Origin: Desmodus rotundus
Lineage: Eukaryota; Chordata; Mammalia; Chiroptera; Phyllostomidae
NCBI RefSeq assembly: GCF_022682495.2
Contig: NW_026527298.1
Span: forward strand, 1-64,000
Direction: 5' to 3'
Length of the DNA stretch: 64,000 bases
Shown here: piece by piece, positions 35,671-47,622 of the stretch
Position numbering within the stretch: position 1 is the stretch's first letter
Layout: each line of letters opens with the position of its first letter
Notes under the pieces: model-generated
Told to the model about the DNA's origin: nothing
Databases searched by the model: none
The model's input: the letters and a program-made list of their open reading frames with translations, nothing else
Made by a program: the position numbers and the translations under genes

Positions 35671-37284
35671 TGCATTTATTTTAGTGTATGGTGTAAGTTG
35701 GTGATCGAGTTTCATTTTTTTTTTCATGTAGCTGTCCAAATCTTCCAACACCATTTGTCGAAGAGGCAATTTTTACTCCGTTTTATGCTTCTGCCCCCTT
35801 TGTCAAATATTAACTGACCATAGAGACTTGGGTTTATTTCTGGGCTCTCTGTTCTGTTCCATCAATTCATGTGTCTGTTCTTATGCCAGTACCAGGCTGT
35901 TTTGATTACACTAGCCTTGTAATACAGTTTGATATCAGGTATTGTGATCCCTCCTAGTTTGTTCTTCTTTCTCAAAATTGCTGCAGCTATTCAGGGTCTT
36001 TTATGGTTCCACATAAGTTTTTGAAATGTTTGTTCTATGTCTGTGAAATATGTCATTGGTACTTTAATAGGGGTTGCATTGAATCTATAAATTGCGTTGG
36101 GTATATATAAGTTGTGACAACATAAAAGTCCTAGAGGAAAACATAGGCAGGAAAATCTCAGATATTCTACACAGCAGTATTTTCACTGGTATGTCCCCTA
36201 GAGCAAGGGGCATAAAGGAAAAATAAATAAATAAATGGGACCTCATCAAAATAAAATGCTTCTACATGGCCAAAGAAAACAGCATTAAAATGAAAAGAGA
36301 ACCAACTGTATGGAAAACGTATTTGCCAATGATACCTCAAACAAGGGTTTGATCTCCAAAATATATAAAGAACTCACACAAATCCACCACAGGAAGACAA
36401 ACAACTGATTTAAAACATGGGCAAAGGACTTGAACAGACACTTCTCCAAGGAGGACATAAAGACGGTCTTCAGACATGAAAAAATGCTCAGCATCACTAG
36501 TCATCAGAGAAATGCAAATTAAAACCACAATGAGATACAACTTCACACCAGTCAGAATGGTCATCATAAACGAAGCAACAAAGAAGTGTTGGAGAGGATG
36601 TGGAGAAAAGGGAACCCTAGTGCATTCTTGGTGGAATTGCAGACTGGTGTAGCAACTGTGGAAAACAGTATGGAATTTCCTCAGAAAACTAAAAATGGAA
36701 CTGCCTTTTGACCTGGCAATTCCACTGCTGGGATTTTATCCTAAGAACCCTGAAATACCAATACCTATAAGAACCTATGCACCCCAGTGTTCATAGCAGC
36801 ACAATTTACAATATCCAAGTGCTGGAAGCAACCTAAGTGCCCATCAGTAAATGAATGGATCAAAAATCATGGTACAGTTACACAATGGAATACTACACAG
36901 CAGAGAGAAAGAAGCAGCTCCTACCCTTTTTGACGGCATGGTTGGAACTGGAGAGCATTATGCTAAGTGAAATAAGCCAGGAGGTATAGGACAAATACCA
37001 TATGATCTCACCTTTAACAGGAACCTAATCAACAAAACAAGCATTCAAGCAAAATATAACCAAAGACACTGAAATTGAGAACAGGCTGACAGTGACCATA
37101 GGGGAGAGGGGTGAGGATTATAGGGGGAAAAGGTGATGGGTTTGCAGGAACAATTATAAAGGACACATGGACAATAACAAGGAGGGGGTAGAAACAGAGG
37201 AGGGAGGTGTGGAGTGCTGGGGTGGTAGAGAGGGATGGGGGGGAAAAGGCAGAAAACTGTAGTTGAACCACAATAAAAAATGTT
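35671..37284 (+). mobile_element. L1 with long 5' inversion (copy 2)
   Basis: Identical duplicate of 8,745-10,358; the inversion junction falls near 36,106. Confidence 0.75.
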
Positions 37285-37623
37285 AATTTTTTTTTAAACT
37301 AACACCTTGTCAGCTAAATTCCAACCTGAGGGTCATGCCAGGGTCAGTCTCCATGACTTATGTCTTTCTCTTGATTATGGTCATATTTTCTCTATCTTCA
37401 TGTGCCTAGAAATTTTGGATTTTATCCTGAATAGTTAGAGTGATACCCTGTAGAGACACTGGATTCGGTTATATTCTTTTGAAGAATATTGATTTTTGTT
37501 TTGTTTTGTTTCAGGGAGTTCACTTGACTAAGATCAAATGCTCAACTCTGAAATCTTATTTCAGTTCTTTTGGTCTTATTTGGCACCGTGGAGGTTTCTA
37601 GCATATTGGTAGTTCAGTTATCA

Positions 37624-37764
37624 GTAGAAAGGACACATGGACAAAGCCAAAGGGGGTAGGATTGAGGGTGGGATGTGGGGATGGATGGGGTAAGAGGAAT
37701 GGTGGGGGGAAATGGAGGAAACTGTCCTTGAACAACAATCAATCAATCAATCAATCAATCAATG
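37624..37764 (+). mobile_element. L1 3' end with (CAAT)n tail (copy 2)
   Basis: Identical duplicate of 10,698-10,838, including the same number of CAAT units. This is notable because such tails normally mutate quickly. Confidence 0.7.
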
Positions 37765-38715
37765 AAAAGAAAAAGAAATTTGGACAGAGTTTATACATAG
37801 AATTTAGGGGTCCCAACACCCACCCCCAGCTCTCTCAATTTTGAGATTCTACCACCACTATCACCAGGCGCTATAATTGTCCTGGTCTCTGTCCTCTGAT
37901 TCTTCAAGTCAGAAAACCACAAAGTTTTTACTTGGGTTTTAGCCATACCCAAGGCACTGTCCAGGGCCTCCCTTTAGGCCCAAAGCTATAATAAGCAGGA
38001 AATTCCCTTCTTCCAACCCCTTTTAGTATCTGACCGATTTTGTTCATCCAACAGTAATTCCAGGGTATTGGTTTTTTAAAGATATTTTAGTCTCAGTTTA
38101 TGGCTGTTATTTTCAGGATACTTGATCAATCGGAGTTACTCAGTCTCTACCAGAATCAGAAGCTCCTCAGACAACTGCCAGAATATGACTCCTCTACCCT
38201 CATACAAAAATCCTTTCTCCTTTGAGTCTGTATCCTTCATCCCTGTTATCTACCAAACTTGTCCCCTCCACCCCCAAGTCCTGCCATTTTCATGGGTAAG
38301 AAGCACTTCAGTGGTCATGGACATGAGTTGTCCAGACAAGTCGAAAGTACCTTGACTTTCTTGTTTTCTTTGGCCCTCTCCTTCACGCCATTTTAGCCAA
38401 GACTCCAACAGTCTCACTGTAATCCTGATCACCCTGCAATCTGAAAGACAAACATTTTACTCTGACCACAATTCTTCAATCCCTTGTTCTCCCAGCTCCC
38501 TCACCACCTCATTGCCACTGGCCTGGACAGCAGCACTGGTTAAGCAGGTCATCAGTTAATGTTCCAAGAAATGAAGAAATGATAGAAGGTCAAGTTTGCC
38601 TCCAGTTAACTCCAGTTAAGAGAATGTTAATGAAAGCATTTTGGAATCTTTTGTATCAGGCTTATAGGGAAGGTTTTCAAGAACAACAAAATGTCAGGGA
38701 CAGTTTCCTTATATT

Positions 38716-38921
38716 TCATAAAGAGAAAAGGCAGGGCTTGGCAGTCCACAGTGTGGGTGAAATTGACAGTCACACAAGGACGTGTCAGGCTCTACCCTTG
38801 GCTGTACAACCCAAAGCAACTTATTTCCCACTCTTTGGGAGTTACTTAACTCAACTGCTAAATGGGAATGATAAAACCAACCTCACAGACTTGTAGTGAA
38901 GAGTTTAACAGGACTGTGCTC
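38716..38921 (+). repeat. MIR SINE (copy 2)
   Basis: Identical duplicate of 11,790-11,995. Confidence 0.6.
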
Positions 38922-39355
38922 GGAAAAACTTCACACAGTTAGGTAACATGCCCAATGAATGACATCACTAGCAGTATTATTTACATTTAAAACAGGAAAG
39001 TTTACTAAAGATCCTGATTTGGAGATGTTTTGGAAAGAGTTAAAGAGGGTAGTTTCATAACACTGTGAATGTTCTAAAGGTAACTGAACTGTTTTGCTTT
39101 AAAATGCTTAATTTTATGTTATGTGAATTTGCCATAAAAAAAGATTCTCATTTGGAACAGGGTCATAAATTTCAGGCACACTTCTGAGCATGAGCCAAGT
39201 TTTTCCTGAGACTTTTGAGTCAGGCTGGAGAGTAGAGGATGGAACATTGATTGATGAGGTTGGTGGAGGGGGCAGGATGTAGCTGTCAAATATGTTTGTT
39301 CTGTTTCCTCCATCTCACATGTCCAAGACTTGGCTTGTGGGCCTCTGCCTGAACT

Positions 39356-40555
39356 TTCCTCCTCTGTTCCCCTACTTGGTGAACTCATCCCACAAGATCC
39401 AGTTCAAATAACACCTCTTGTAAAAAGTCTTCCCAGTCCTCAACCTAAAGTAGTATATTGTCACTAATAATTACTAATTAATACTAATAATGAATTTAAT
39501 TCGGACTTTAATTTATTCGGGTCTGCTCTTCCACTAAGAAATCCCTAAGAACAAGAACTGTGCCTAGTTCACCATGTCCAAAGCTGAACTCATTATCTGC
39601 CTCAAACCCGCTCCTGATCTGTGTCTCCAAAACAGTAAATGACACTTCCATCTATCCTGCCCACTGGACTCCTCCCTCTCCCCCTTACCTCCATACAACC
39701 AAGTAAGAATTCCTTCTTCCTTCTACATCATTCTCCAATTCACTTTGGCCTCCCCTTGCTCATGGCCTCATCTCCTCTCTTACCTATAGCCGCCACTTCC
39801 AAATCTCTCAGCTTATGGCCTCATCTTCCCCAGAAATATTTCTTCCTGTGCTTAAAACCCTTCTGTGGCTTCCTACTGCTTCCAGACAGAATACCAACTC
39901 CCCACCAAGCTGCATAAGGCTCCATATGGTCTGACTTCTGCTGATGGCTCCAGTTTCAAGGGTCAACAGGGCCCCAGACCTCTACTCTAAGAGCGCTCAC
40001 CATCCTCTTTGGGGCTCTTACCTATTTATACAAGTTTATTCCTCTGCCTGCAACTCTCCCTCACAATGCTCTCTATCCTTCCATTGAAAATCCTTGTTGG
40101 CCCTTTAGAGGCTTACCCTGAACCTGCAAGGTTGACCAGGTGCCATTTCTGGGTTTCACAGTTCCCTGTGTCCCCCTTCCTGGCCCTTACCCATTTGTTT
40201 GTGTCCCCCTCTTCTGCCATGACCCCTCTGCCAAGGTGCCCCACCCAAGCCCTGAGCCCTCTACCTGTGCCCTCCCCTCCCACCCTGAGTCTGCTGCCTA
40301 TGCCCACTATCCTGCCCTGATCCTTTTGTCTGTGCACCCTTAACCCACGCTGACCTCTCTGCCTGGGCCTTCTCATCCCAGCACTATACATTCTAAGCTG
40401 TCATTGTCTTGTGACTGGTCTGTCTCCCCTCTGGAGTGAAAGCTGCATAAGGTCAGGGCCCAGGACTGTCTTGGTCACCCCTGTGTCCTCAGCATCACCC
40501 ACCACAGGCTAGCAAAAGTAGAGGGTTCAGTGAAAACTGGTTGAATGACTGTTAA
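39356..40555 (+). mobile_element. L2 fragments (copy 2)
   Basis: Duplicate of 12,430-13,630: a short L2 3' fragment (39,356-39,551) and the long L2 3' end (39,566-40,555). It is identical to copy 1 up to 40,276 and about 5% different beyond. Confidence 0.6.
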
Positions 40556-40770
40556 ATTTGTTGAATGGCTTAGGAGTCTGGTGGAGGGGGGGTGATACCA
40601 TGGGAGGGAGAATTTTCTGAGAGGGTACTTAAATTGATCCAATGGGAGTGACTTACTTTGGAATGCCGTTAACAAGTACCTGTTTTATGGAGGCTCCTCC
40701 TTCCTAGTGTTAGCCTTGAAAACTGGGGGAGGTAAATACTCTGAAACATAAGGAACTACTTGTTTTGGTT
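40277..40770 (+). repeat. Diverged paralogous block (D2), right of identical copy 2
   Basis: This is the partner of 13,351-13,850. It has the same L2 3' end and flank, about 5% different, including a different G-rich run near 40,577-40,590. Homology with the first block stops in a T-rich stretch around 40,765-40,775. The right flank from there on is unrelated to the right flank of block D1. Confidence 0.85.
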
Positions 40771-40774
40771 TTTT

Positions 40775-41478
40775 TAAAAGATTTTTCTTTTAATAGGCCA
40801 CAAGATATCTTGATTGCATATTTTCCAAAGTTCTTTTCTAGCCACATCTCCCAACCCTTCCAAAAGATTTCATCAGTCTTTACAATGCAATAAAAGATGC
40901 AGGATTATAGTTCTGTCCACCTTCTCTTTTTGAAAGCAGTGTAATCCTAATGACTTTAATGGTCATATATTCTTATCTAATAAGGAAAAACATTTTCAAG
41001 TATCAGAAACCCGGTTTTGAAACATTTGCATTAATTTTAAACTGAAATCAGCATTTTGTGGGGTTTTAAAAAGGGAGCAGTTTGAACTCACAACTTGCTG
41101 ACAAACACGTTTCTGCGGAGGGGAGGGGAGGAGATAGAGGGAGCGTGAAGGCTGCACTGCTCCATTGGCCCCAAAGCGCTAATTTCACAAAGGGATACAT
41201 CAAAAGCAAACATGCAATGGTGGTTTTAAAACTTTTACTGCAATGTAACAAGGAAGTAAACAGTAATTAGACACCTACCAATTTTCCTCCCAAACAAACC
41301 AAAAAATGTAAACAGGAAAATAACTCTGCCTATACTTATAGAGCTTCTCAAATCATGTTAGAAATGTCTCACATTCAATGATCAAGAGACTTGAAAATAG
41401 CAGTAATTATTTTCATTTTAAGAAAAGGATCCCCCTTCTTCCCTCCCCCACCCCAAGTATTTAACATGAAAGAATGGG
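40775..41478. other. Intergenic, no recognised feature
   Basis: First sequence to the right of the duplication. It is AT-rich with a short GA-rich patch near 41,118-41,141. Small overlapping ORFs on opposite strands (41,066-41,270) have no domain. No repeat family is recognised. Confidence 0.45.
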
Positions 41479-41484
41479 CTTTTT

Positions 41485-43246
41485 AAAAAATATATATTTA
41501 TTGATTATGCTATTACAGTTGTCCCATTCCCCCACCCAACTCCACTCCATCCTGCCAACCCCCTCCCTCCCACATTTCCCCCCTATAGTTCATGTCCATG
41601 GGTCATGTATATAAGTTCTTTGGCTTCTACATTTCCTGTACTATTCTTACCCTCCCCCTGTCTATTTTCTACCTACCATTTATGCTACTTATTCTCTGTA
41701 CCTTTCCCCCCTCTCCCCCTCCCACTCCCCTATTGACAACCCTCCATGTGATCTCCATTTCTGTGATTCTGTTTCTGTTCTAGTTGTTTGCTTAGTTTTC
41801 TTTTGTTTTGGTTTTAGGTGTGGTCATTAATAACTGTGAGTTTGCTGTCATTTTTACTGTTCCTATTTTTTATCTTCTTTTGCTTAGGTAACTCCCTTTA
41901 ACATTTCATACAATAAGGGCTTGGTGATGATGAACTTCTTTAACTTGACCTTATCTGAGAAGCACTTTATCTTCCCTTCCATTCTAAATGATAGCTTTGC
42001 TGGATACAGTAATCTTGGATGTAGGTCCTTACATTTAATCTTGGGTAATGTAATTATGATGTGCCTTGGTGTGTTCCTCCTTGGGTCTAGCTTCTTTGGG
42101 ACTCTCTGAGCTTCCTGGACTTCCTGGAAGTCTGTTTCCTTTGCCAGATTAGGGAAGTTCTCCTTCATTATTTGTTCAAATAAGTTTTCCATTTTTTGTT
42201 CTTCTTCTTCTCCTTCTGGCACCCCTATAATTCGGATGTTGGAACGTTTCAAGATGTCCTGGAGGTTCCTAAGCCTCTCCTCATCTTTCCGAATTCTTGT
42301 TTCTTCATTCTTTTCTGGTTGGATGTTTGTTTCTTCCTTCTGGTCCTCACCATTGATTTGAGTCCCAGTTTCCTTTGCATCACTATTGGTTCCCTGTACA
42401 TTTTCCTTTGTTTCTCTTAGCATAGGCTTCATTTTTACATCTACTTTTCGAACAGATTCAACCAACTCTGTGAGCATATTGATAACCAGTGCTTTGAACT
42501 GTGCATCTGATAGGTTAGCTATCTCTTCCTCGCTTAGTTGTATTTTTTCTGGAGCTTTGAAGTGTTCTGTCATTTGGGCCATTTTTTTTTTGTCTTGGCG
42601 TGTCTGTTACTTAAAGGGGCGGAGCCTTAGGTGTTCCCTGGGGCTGGGTAACTCTGGTTGCTGTGCTGTGACACTGTATGTGGGGGAGGGGCAAAGAGGG
42701 AGCAATGCTGCCCGCCCCACTCTCCAGCGGATTTCAGCCACTCCCTCTGCTACCCACAATCAAGTTGGGCCTCTCTGGTGGGCTCCCGAGTGGGTGGGCT
42801 TGTGTACACTCTAGGCCCCTGTGGGTCTCTCCAACGACCTCTCCTGTGAGGCTGGGAGTTTCTCCTGCTGCCGCCCCTACCCCCATGGGCGCTTTCAATC
42901 AGAGGTTGAGGCTTTATTTCCCCGTGTTGGAGCCCTGGGTTACGCAGTCTGCTTTGCTCCCCACTGTTCGTCCCAGTTTATCTGTGCGCGAATGTGGGGC
43001 CGCAGGGTCTGCTAGTGGTCAGACTGCCTGCCCCGTTTGTGCCACACTCTGCCAGTCTCGGTCCTGCCACTGCCACGAGAGTCCTATCCGCCCCGGTGCC
43101 CGTCTCCGCCCCTCCTACCGGTCTGGATGGATGCTTCCCCTTTATCTACATGGTGTCGGAAGTCCTTGCCGTTCGATTTTCTGTCAGGTCTGGTTTTGGG
43201 AGGAGACGCAGTGTGTTACCTACGCCGCCATCTTGGTTCTCCCAAG
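41485..43246 (-). mobile_element. HAL1-like element with the longest open ORF1 in the window
   Basis: Minus strand: the head is near 43,240 ('ccaagatggcggcgtagg'), followed by a 5' UTR of ~660 bp and ORF1 from ATG 42,582 to 41,884 (232 codons, open). Coiled-coil region spans about residues 20-80, RRM-like region about 100-175 with RIIGVPEGEEEEQ, then PKIK joins directly to CKDLHPRLL. About 48 residues of the carboxy-terminal domain (the equivalents of ILKAAR through EVFKVMK) are missing in frame. The 3' UTR runs to 41,485. There is no ORF2. It is less decayed than the other copies, hence probably younger. Confidence 0.8.
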
Positions 43247-43317
43247 ATTGAGATTTTTAACTGCAGCCATTGAAAAATTTACTTTGCTGCAGAGTTGTGT
43301 TTTCCCACATTCCATTT

Positions 43318-43500
43318 TTTTTAAAGATTTCATTTATTTATTGTTAGAGAGAGAGGAAGGGAGGGAGAAAGAGAAGGAGTGAAAAAGATCAATGTGTAGT
43401 TGACTGTCCCACATGCCCCATGGGGACCTGGCCTGAGAATCCAACCAGCGACCTTTTGGTTCACAGGGCAGCACTCAATCCACTGAGCCACACCAGGCAG
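43318..43500 (-). mobile_element. VES-type SINE
   Basis: Reverse-oriented, with a T-rich 3' end ('aagatttcatttatttattg'), a GA-rich middle and the tRNA-like head near 43,500 (CTGCCTGGTGTGGCTCAGTG). Confidence 0.85.
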
Positions 43501-43564
43501 CGTGCATTTGGCTAAATTATACTATGATGAATGTATTCCCTTATTGAGTAATAATTCCCTTATT

Positions 43565-44860
43565 TGAGAAAAGAGAGAAGGAACAACTTTGAAAGGGTAA
43601 AAGTGCTCTTTCCCTATGGGTGGTGTAGGGCAGTGGGTGACGACACAGAGAATGAGACTTAATTCCATTTTACAGGATAGGAGCTCCTGTCACTTTCCCG
43701 CTTTCTGGCACAGTCGGCAACACACTTGCACCTGATGGAAAACAAAGCACTTGTTGGCCAGATTCATGGGGCTTTTTTATCTTTTTTCTTTTGCACTGGA
43801 AGCAGTAGTAGTGCCAGGATTGACCTTCATGGGCCACCACACTGGAGCCTTTACCAAACCCAGTGATGGGGTTCTTGCATCCAGCACACTTCTTGGAAAC
43901 AAGGTCCATGTAGACATCCACACAGTAATACTGGTCCTCCGCAGTGGTGAAACACTGCCCAGCCAGCTTCTTAGAGCAGGTAACACACACAAAGCACTCG
44001 GCATGCCAGCGTTCACCCTCGTAAGTGACTCTTCCAGGTGTGATGGCCATGTTGCATTTCACGCAATGCTTGGCAAATTTGGCCTCATGGCAAGTCATGC
44101 AATAGAAGTCCCCCCTTTAGGGAAGAAGCTCCCAGTCCCAACGACTGGCTTGCACTTGCTGCTGGTGAAGTAGTCTTTGTGCCAGATGGTCCCCTTAGAC
44201 CCTGCCTCTAATCTGCTGCTACAAGGGGCTTGAAGCAGCCCTTGGACTTGGGGGAGTCCTCTTGCATGGTGCACTTGTTGCACAGGCTTTTGTTGTCCTT
44301 GGACACAAAGGTCACTTTGGCCAAGGGGTGCAGGCCCCTGTCACAGTGGTAGCAGGTGTCATGCCACTAGCGGTTGTAATAATGCATCTCCTCGGAGTGG
44401 GCACCAGTGGGCTTGCCATGTTCCATGCAGGTGCTGGCACAGAATGTGTCCGAGCACTTCAGCAACAGTGGTGGCCACCCTTCTGCAAGCACTTCTTCCC
44501 CTGCTGGGGGTCCATGTGGTGGTGGCAGTCAAGCTTCTCAGCCATGGTGCTCACCCAGCCCCAGGAGGGATCTCACACTACATGTGTGCACAGTGGGATG
44601 TATTGGGCAAAGGTTGGATATAGTTGTCAGGAACTTTCAGTGTGCCACCTGGGGATGCTGGCAGTGCAGCTGTCCTGGCAGGGGGCCTCCATCTGCACCG
44701 AGACTGCCTGGGGCCAGCGGCAGCGGTAGTGTTGGCAGCAGACTCTGACCACTTTACTTCTGGCACTGCAATATGTTCCTGTATCACCTTCCATTTTTCC
44801 TGCCCCAGTCTGGAATCAAGCACTTCTCCAAGGAGTCCTGTCTCCTCTAAGCTACTGGCA
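43565..44860 (-). pseudogene. FHL1: Processed pseudogene of FHL1 (four-and-a-half LIM domains 1)
   Basis: Minus-strand intronless copy of an FHL1-type mRNA. The start codon equivalent is at 44,545-44,543 ([10 protein letters not shown]), followed by in-frame stops and frameshifts through LIM domains 1-2. The middle part (44,098-43,670) stays open for 142 codons with [30 protein letters not shown] and [18 protein letters not shown], matching LIM domains 3-4 of FHL1. The end is frameshifted. Sequence resembling the FHL1 3' UTR continues to about 43,565, and 5' UTR-like sequence runs to about 44,860. FHL1 is a muscle LIM scaffold protein; this copy cannot make it. The absence of introns points to retroposition. 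I did not find a clean poly(A) tail or target duplication. Confidence 0.85.
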
Positions 44861-44869
44861 GGTGAGGGA

Positions 44870-45608
44870 GAGGATTTTGGGTGGATCGAAATGAGAGCTC
44901 CTGTCTACCAAGGGCCTCTCCAACTCTGAGAGTCCCTTGTTAACCCATGAAAGGTTTAGAAGGGGTTAGAATCATTGCATTCTAGAACCTGAGAATCCCA
45001 GACCCACCTTATTAAGACTGATATACCTGGATTCCTGCAGAAGAAAGAACAAAGAAATTACCCCACCTCCTCCAAATCCTTTCCTGAGTCCACTTTCTAC
45101 CTGTCCTCATGCTGGGATGAACGGTGGTCCTCTCTCCTCCTCCATTTCTGGGCACAAGGAGCTCCATGCAGAAGAGAACACTCATATTGCCCCGAGCCTT
45201 CTCCATTACAACCCTGGGGACTCAGAGACACTTGGGCTGACATGCAAACAGTTCATGGCATTGGGAAAGTGGCTTCTTTATCAATAACAGACCTGGAGAG
45301 TTGACCTGGGGCTGGAAGCAGAGATAGGGGAACTGAAGGCAGACTTAAGATGCTGGAGATTTTGGTGGAGCAGGAGAGGAGCCTCCTCCCATGGGCACAT
45401 CAGCGTGGGTGAGAAGACACCACTGAGCAGGTCCCCTAGTTTCAGCAATGCTGGACTGGAAAAGAATAGACAAAGGAGAAACGGGGGAGGGCACACTTAT
45501 AAGAAAGTCATAGGCAAAATGGAACAGTTCCAGATGTTGCACCTCAGTGGCACAGCTTTCAGTAAGAGAGTGTTATTATTATTATTACTGTTATTACTAT
45601 TATTATTA
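44870..45608. other. Intergenic, no recognised feature
   Basis: No repeat or gene is recognised. Short ORFs on both strands overlap and have no domain. A TTA-type microsatellite occupies about 45,574-45,610. Confidence 0.45.
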
Positions 45609-45804
45609 ATCCTCACCCAAGGGTATGTGTATTGGTGAGAGAGAGAGAGAGAGAGAGAAACATTAATTGGTTGTCTCCCACAGGTCCATATGTGCCTGGG
45701 GCTGAAAGTCACAACCTAGCTAGGTGCACTGAGTGGGAGTCAACTTGAAGCCTTTTGGTGTATAGGACTTCACTCTACTCAGTCCAGCCACCCAGCCAGG
45801 GCTG
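45609..45804 (-). mobile_element. VES-type SINE
   Basis: Reverse-oriented: 3' end 'cctcacccaagggtatgt', a (GA)n run at 45,636-45,658, and tRNA-like head near 45,803 (AGCCCTGGCTGGGTGGCTG). Confidence 0.8.
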
Positions 45805-45809
45805 TCAGG

Positions 45810-46630
45810 GAGTATTACTGAAGGACTATGAGTAAAGGCAGCTTGCATAGCAGGAAGCACCAGAGACCCTGGGTATAAGCACAGAAGCTTTGCAGAACTG
45901 CCTGGGGGTGGGGGCAGTGAAGAGAGAAGCACAGCTGGAAGACATCAGGAAGGGAGACATCACACATGGGCAGCAAACTCAAGCTCCTGGAAGTGGAAGG
46001 TTCCAGAGGTGGGAGTGAAAGACAGATGGAGAAGGGGGCCCCAGGAACCAGAGGAGAGACAACAGCCATGGTCAGGAGGACCGGCCAAGGCCATGGCTAT
46101 TGTCTGCTGGAGCTGACAGTGCTGCCTACTTTAGATGGGGCACTGCTCTGAGCTCCAGTCCCCTCCCAGCCCAAATCACTTGCTGCTGACCTACCTGTCA
46201 GGTCCCCAGGAGAATTGAAGTGTGGGGCTTGGGTATCACAGGGCTTTGAATGCTAGTCTGTGGGGCCTAGATCTGTTTCCTAGGTCCCTGAACAAGGTTG
46301 CTGAGCAGTGGATCTCATTGCTCAGTGTTCAACTCTCCAGTGACTAGTAGAGATGAGCTGAGGAAGCTCCTGGCTGAGATTGAGGCAGAAACCCTCAGGT
46401 TGTCTGTGATCAGAGGACTGGAGAGCCGAGTTTATTGGGAAGCAAGTGAGAGGTGCAACAGGGGAGGGGCAGCTCCTCTGTCTGAACTGGGCTCCGTGAT
46501 CACAACCCTGTCACTTTCCTCCTGAACCACTGCATCACTGCATCACTGCTTCACTGCACACCTCCTCTTCCTGCCTCTAGTTTTCACCTCCTCAATGAAG
46601 CCAGAGGAGGCTTTCCTAATATGACTGTGT
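45810..46630. other. Intergenic, no recognised feature
   Basis: No family recognised. Three near-tandem CACTGCATCA/CACTGCTTCA octamer-like units lie at 46,526-46,560. Confidence 0.4.
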
Positions 46631-46634
46631 CTTT

Positions 46635-46760
46635 AATGCATTCACTAATGAAGTGAACTGATACTGATCGAGGACCAACTATCTACAGCACTGGCCATAC
46701 AGCAAACAATGAAACAGAAAAATACGCCCTGCTTTCACAGAGCCGACATTCTAGTTGGGC
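46635..46760 (+). repeat. Ancient interspersed repeat fragment
   Basis: Resembles the common L2-type segment around '...tacagcaaacaatgaaacag' and 'cacagagccgacattctag'. It is an old mammalian repeat. Confidence 0.4.
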
Positions 46761-46779
46761 TATGCCCTGTGTAGGTGAG

Positions 46780-47150
46780 AATATTTTCTGGGTCAGTGCC
46801 CAAGTGGAATTGCTGGGTCACAGTGTGTGTGCAACTTCGACTCAGCTAGGTATTGCAAAGTGCTCTGCGACGTGGCTGAAGTACTTTACACTCCCACCAA
46901 CCGTGTACAAAGATCCTCTGTTGTCCTTCAATACTTGATCCTATCAATTATAAAATTTTGCCAGTCTGATGAGTGGGAAATTGTTATCTCATTTTTATTT
47001 ACTTTTCTCCAAATGGCTGTTGTGTTGAACATTTCCTGTGTGTAGTCCATTTAAGTTCCTCCTCTGTGAGCTGCCTCTTAATATATTTGTTTTTATTCTA
47101 CTTGTTTAGAGAAGTTTATTATTTAGTCTAATCGTTTTTTGGAAGGGCTC
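46780..47150 (-). mobile_element. Old L1M fragment, antisense
   Basis: Antisense L1 3' region wording: 'aagtggaattgctgggtcac' at 46,801, then 'actcccaccaaccgtgtac' near 46,891. Confidence 0.55.
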
Positions 47151-47525
47151 AGCCCCTTTTACAATCTTACCTGACTGGCTCAGGACCTCCAGAGATGACC
47201 TCACTTAGGAGTGACTGTATCAACTGATTTGGGTCTCTAAGTACATCTGCAAAATCCCTTAGTCAGGCAATGCCACACAGTCAAGGGAGTGTATTCCATC
47301 ATATTTTCACATCCCACCCTTACTCAGGGAAATGGGATTATACAAGGGCCTGGTCATGGGGGATCATTTTTAGAATTCTGACTACCATAAATATTGCAAA
47401 AAGGTAAACAGTTTTATTTCTTCCCAAAGGAGCGGTTTTTGTTTACATAGATTGTACTTTTTTCCTGCTGTTGTCTTATGCTTCCATCATTTACGCTATA
47501 ACATTTATTAATTTTACTTTTAACA

Positions 47526-47622
47526 TTTTTAAAGATGTTATTTACTTTATTATTAGAGAGGGCGAGGGAGGGAGAAAGAGAGGGAGAGAGACATCAATGT
47601 ATGGTTGCTTATCACACAAAGT
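47526..47622 (-). mobile_element. VES-type SINE, 3' part only
   Basis: T-rich 3' end, GA-rich stretch and 'acatcaatgtatggttgctt'. The tRNA-like half is missing and the sequence passes straight into an ORF1 element at 47,623. Confidence 0.75.

Larger units (their letters stand above)
26927..40276 (+). repeat. Direct segmental duplication, copy 2
   Basis: This is the second copy of 1-13,350 in the same orientation. Its left edge at 26,927 is only where the window lets copy 1 begin. The sequence runs without a break through an L1-type ORF1 there, so 26,927 is not a biological breakpoint. After 40,276 the match continues as a ~5% diverged paralogue to about 40,770. Confidence 0.95.

Noticed and set aside
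42678..43382. 234-codon plus-strand ORF
   Set aside because: It is antisense to a HAL1-like 5' UTR and runs on into a SINE; GC-rich composition explains the open frame.
43670..44098. 142-codon LIM-domain ORF as a functional gene
   Set aside because: It is part of a longer FHL1-like intronless copy with in-frame stops and frameshifts on both sides.
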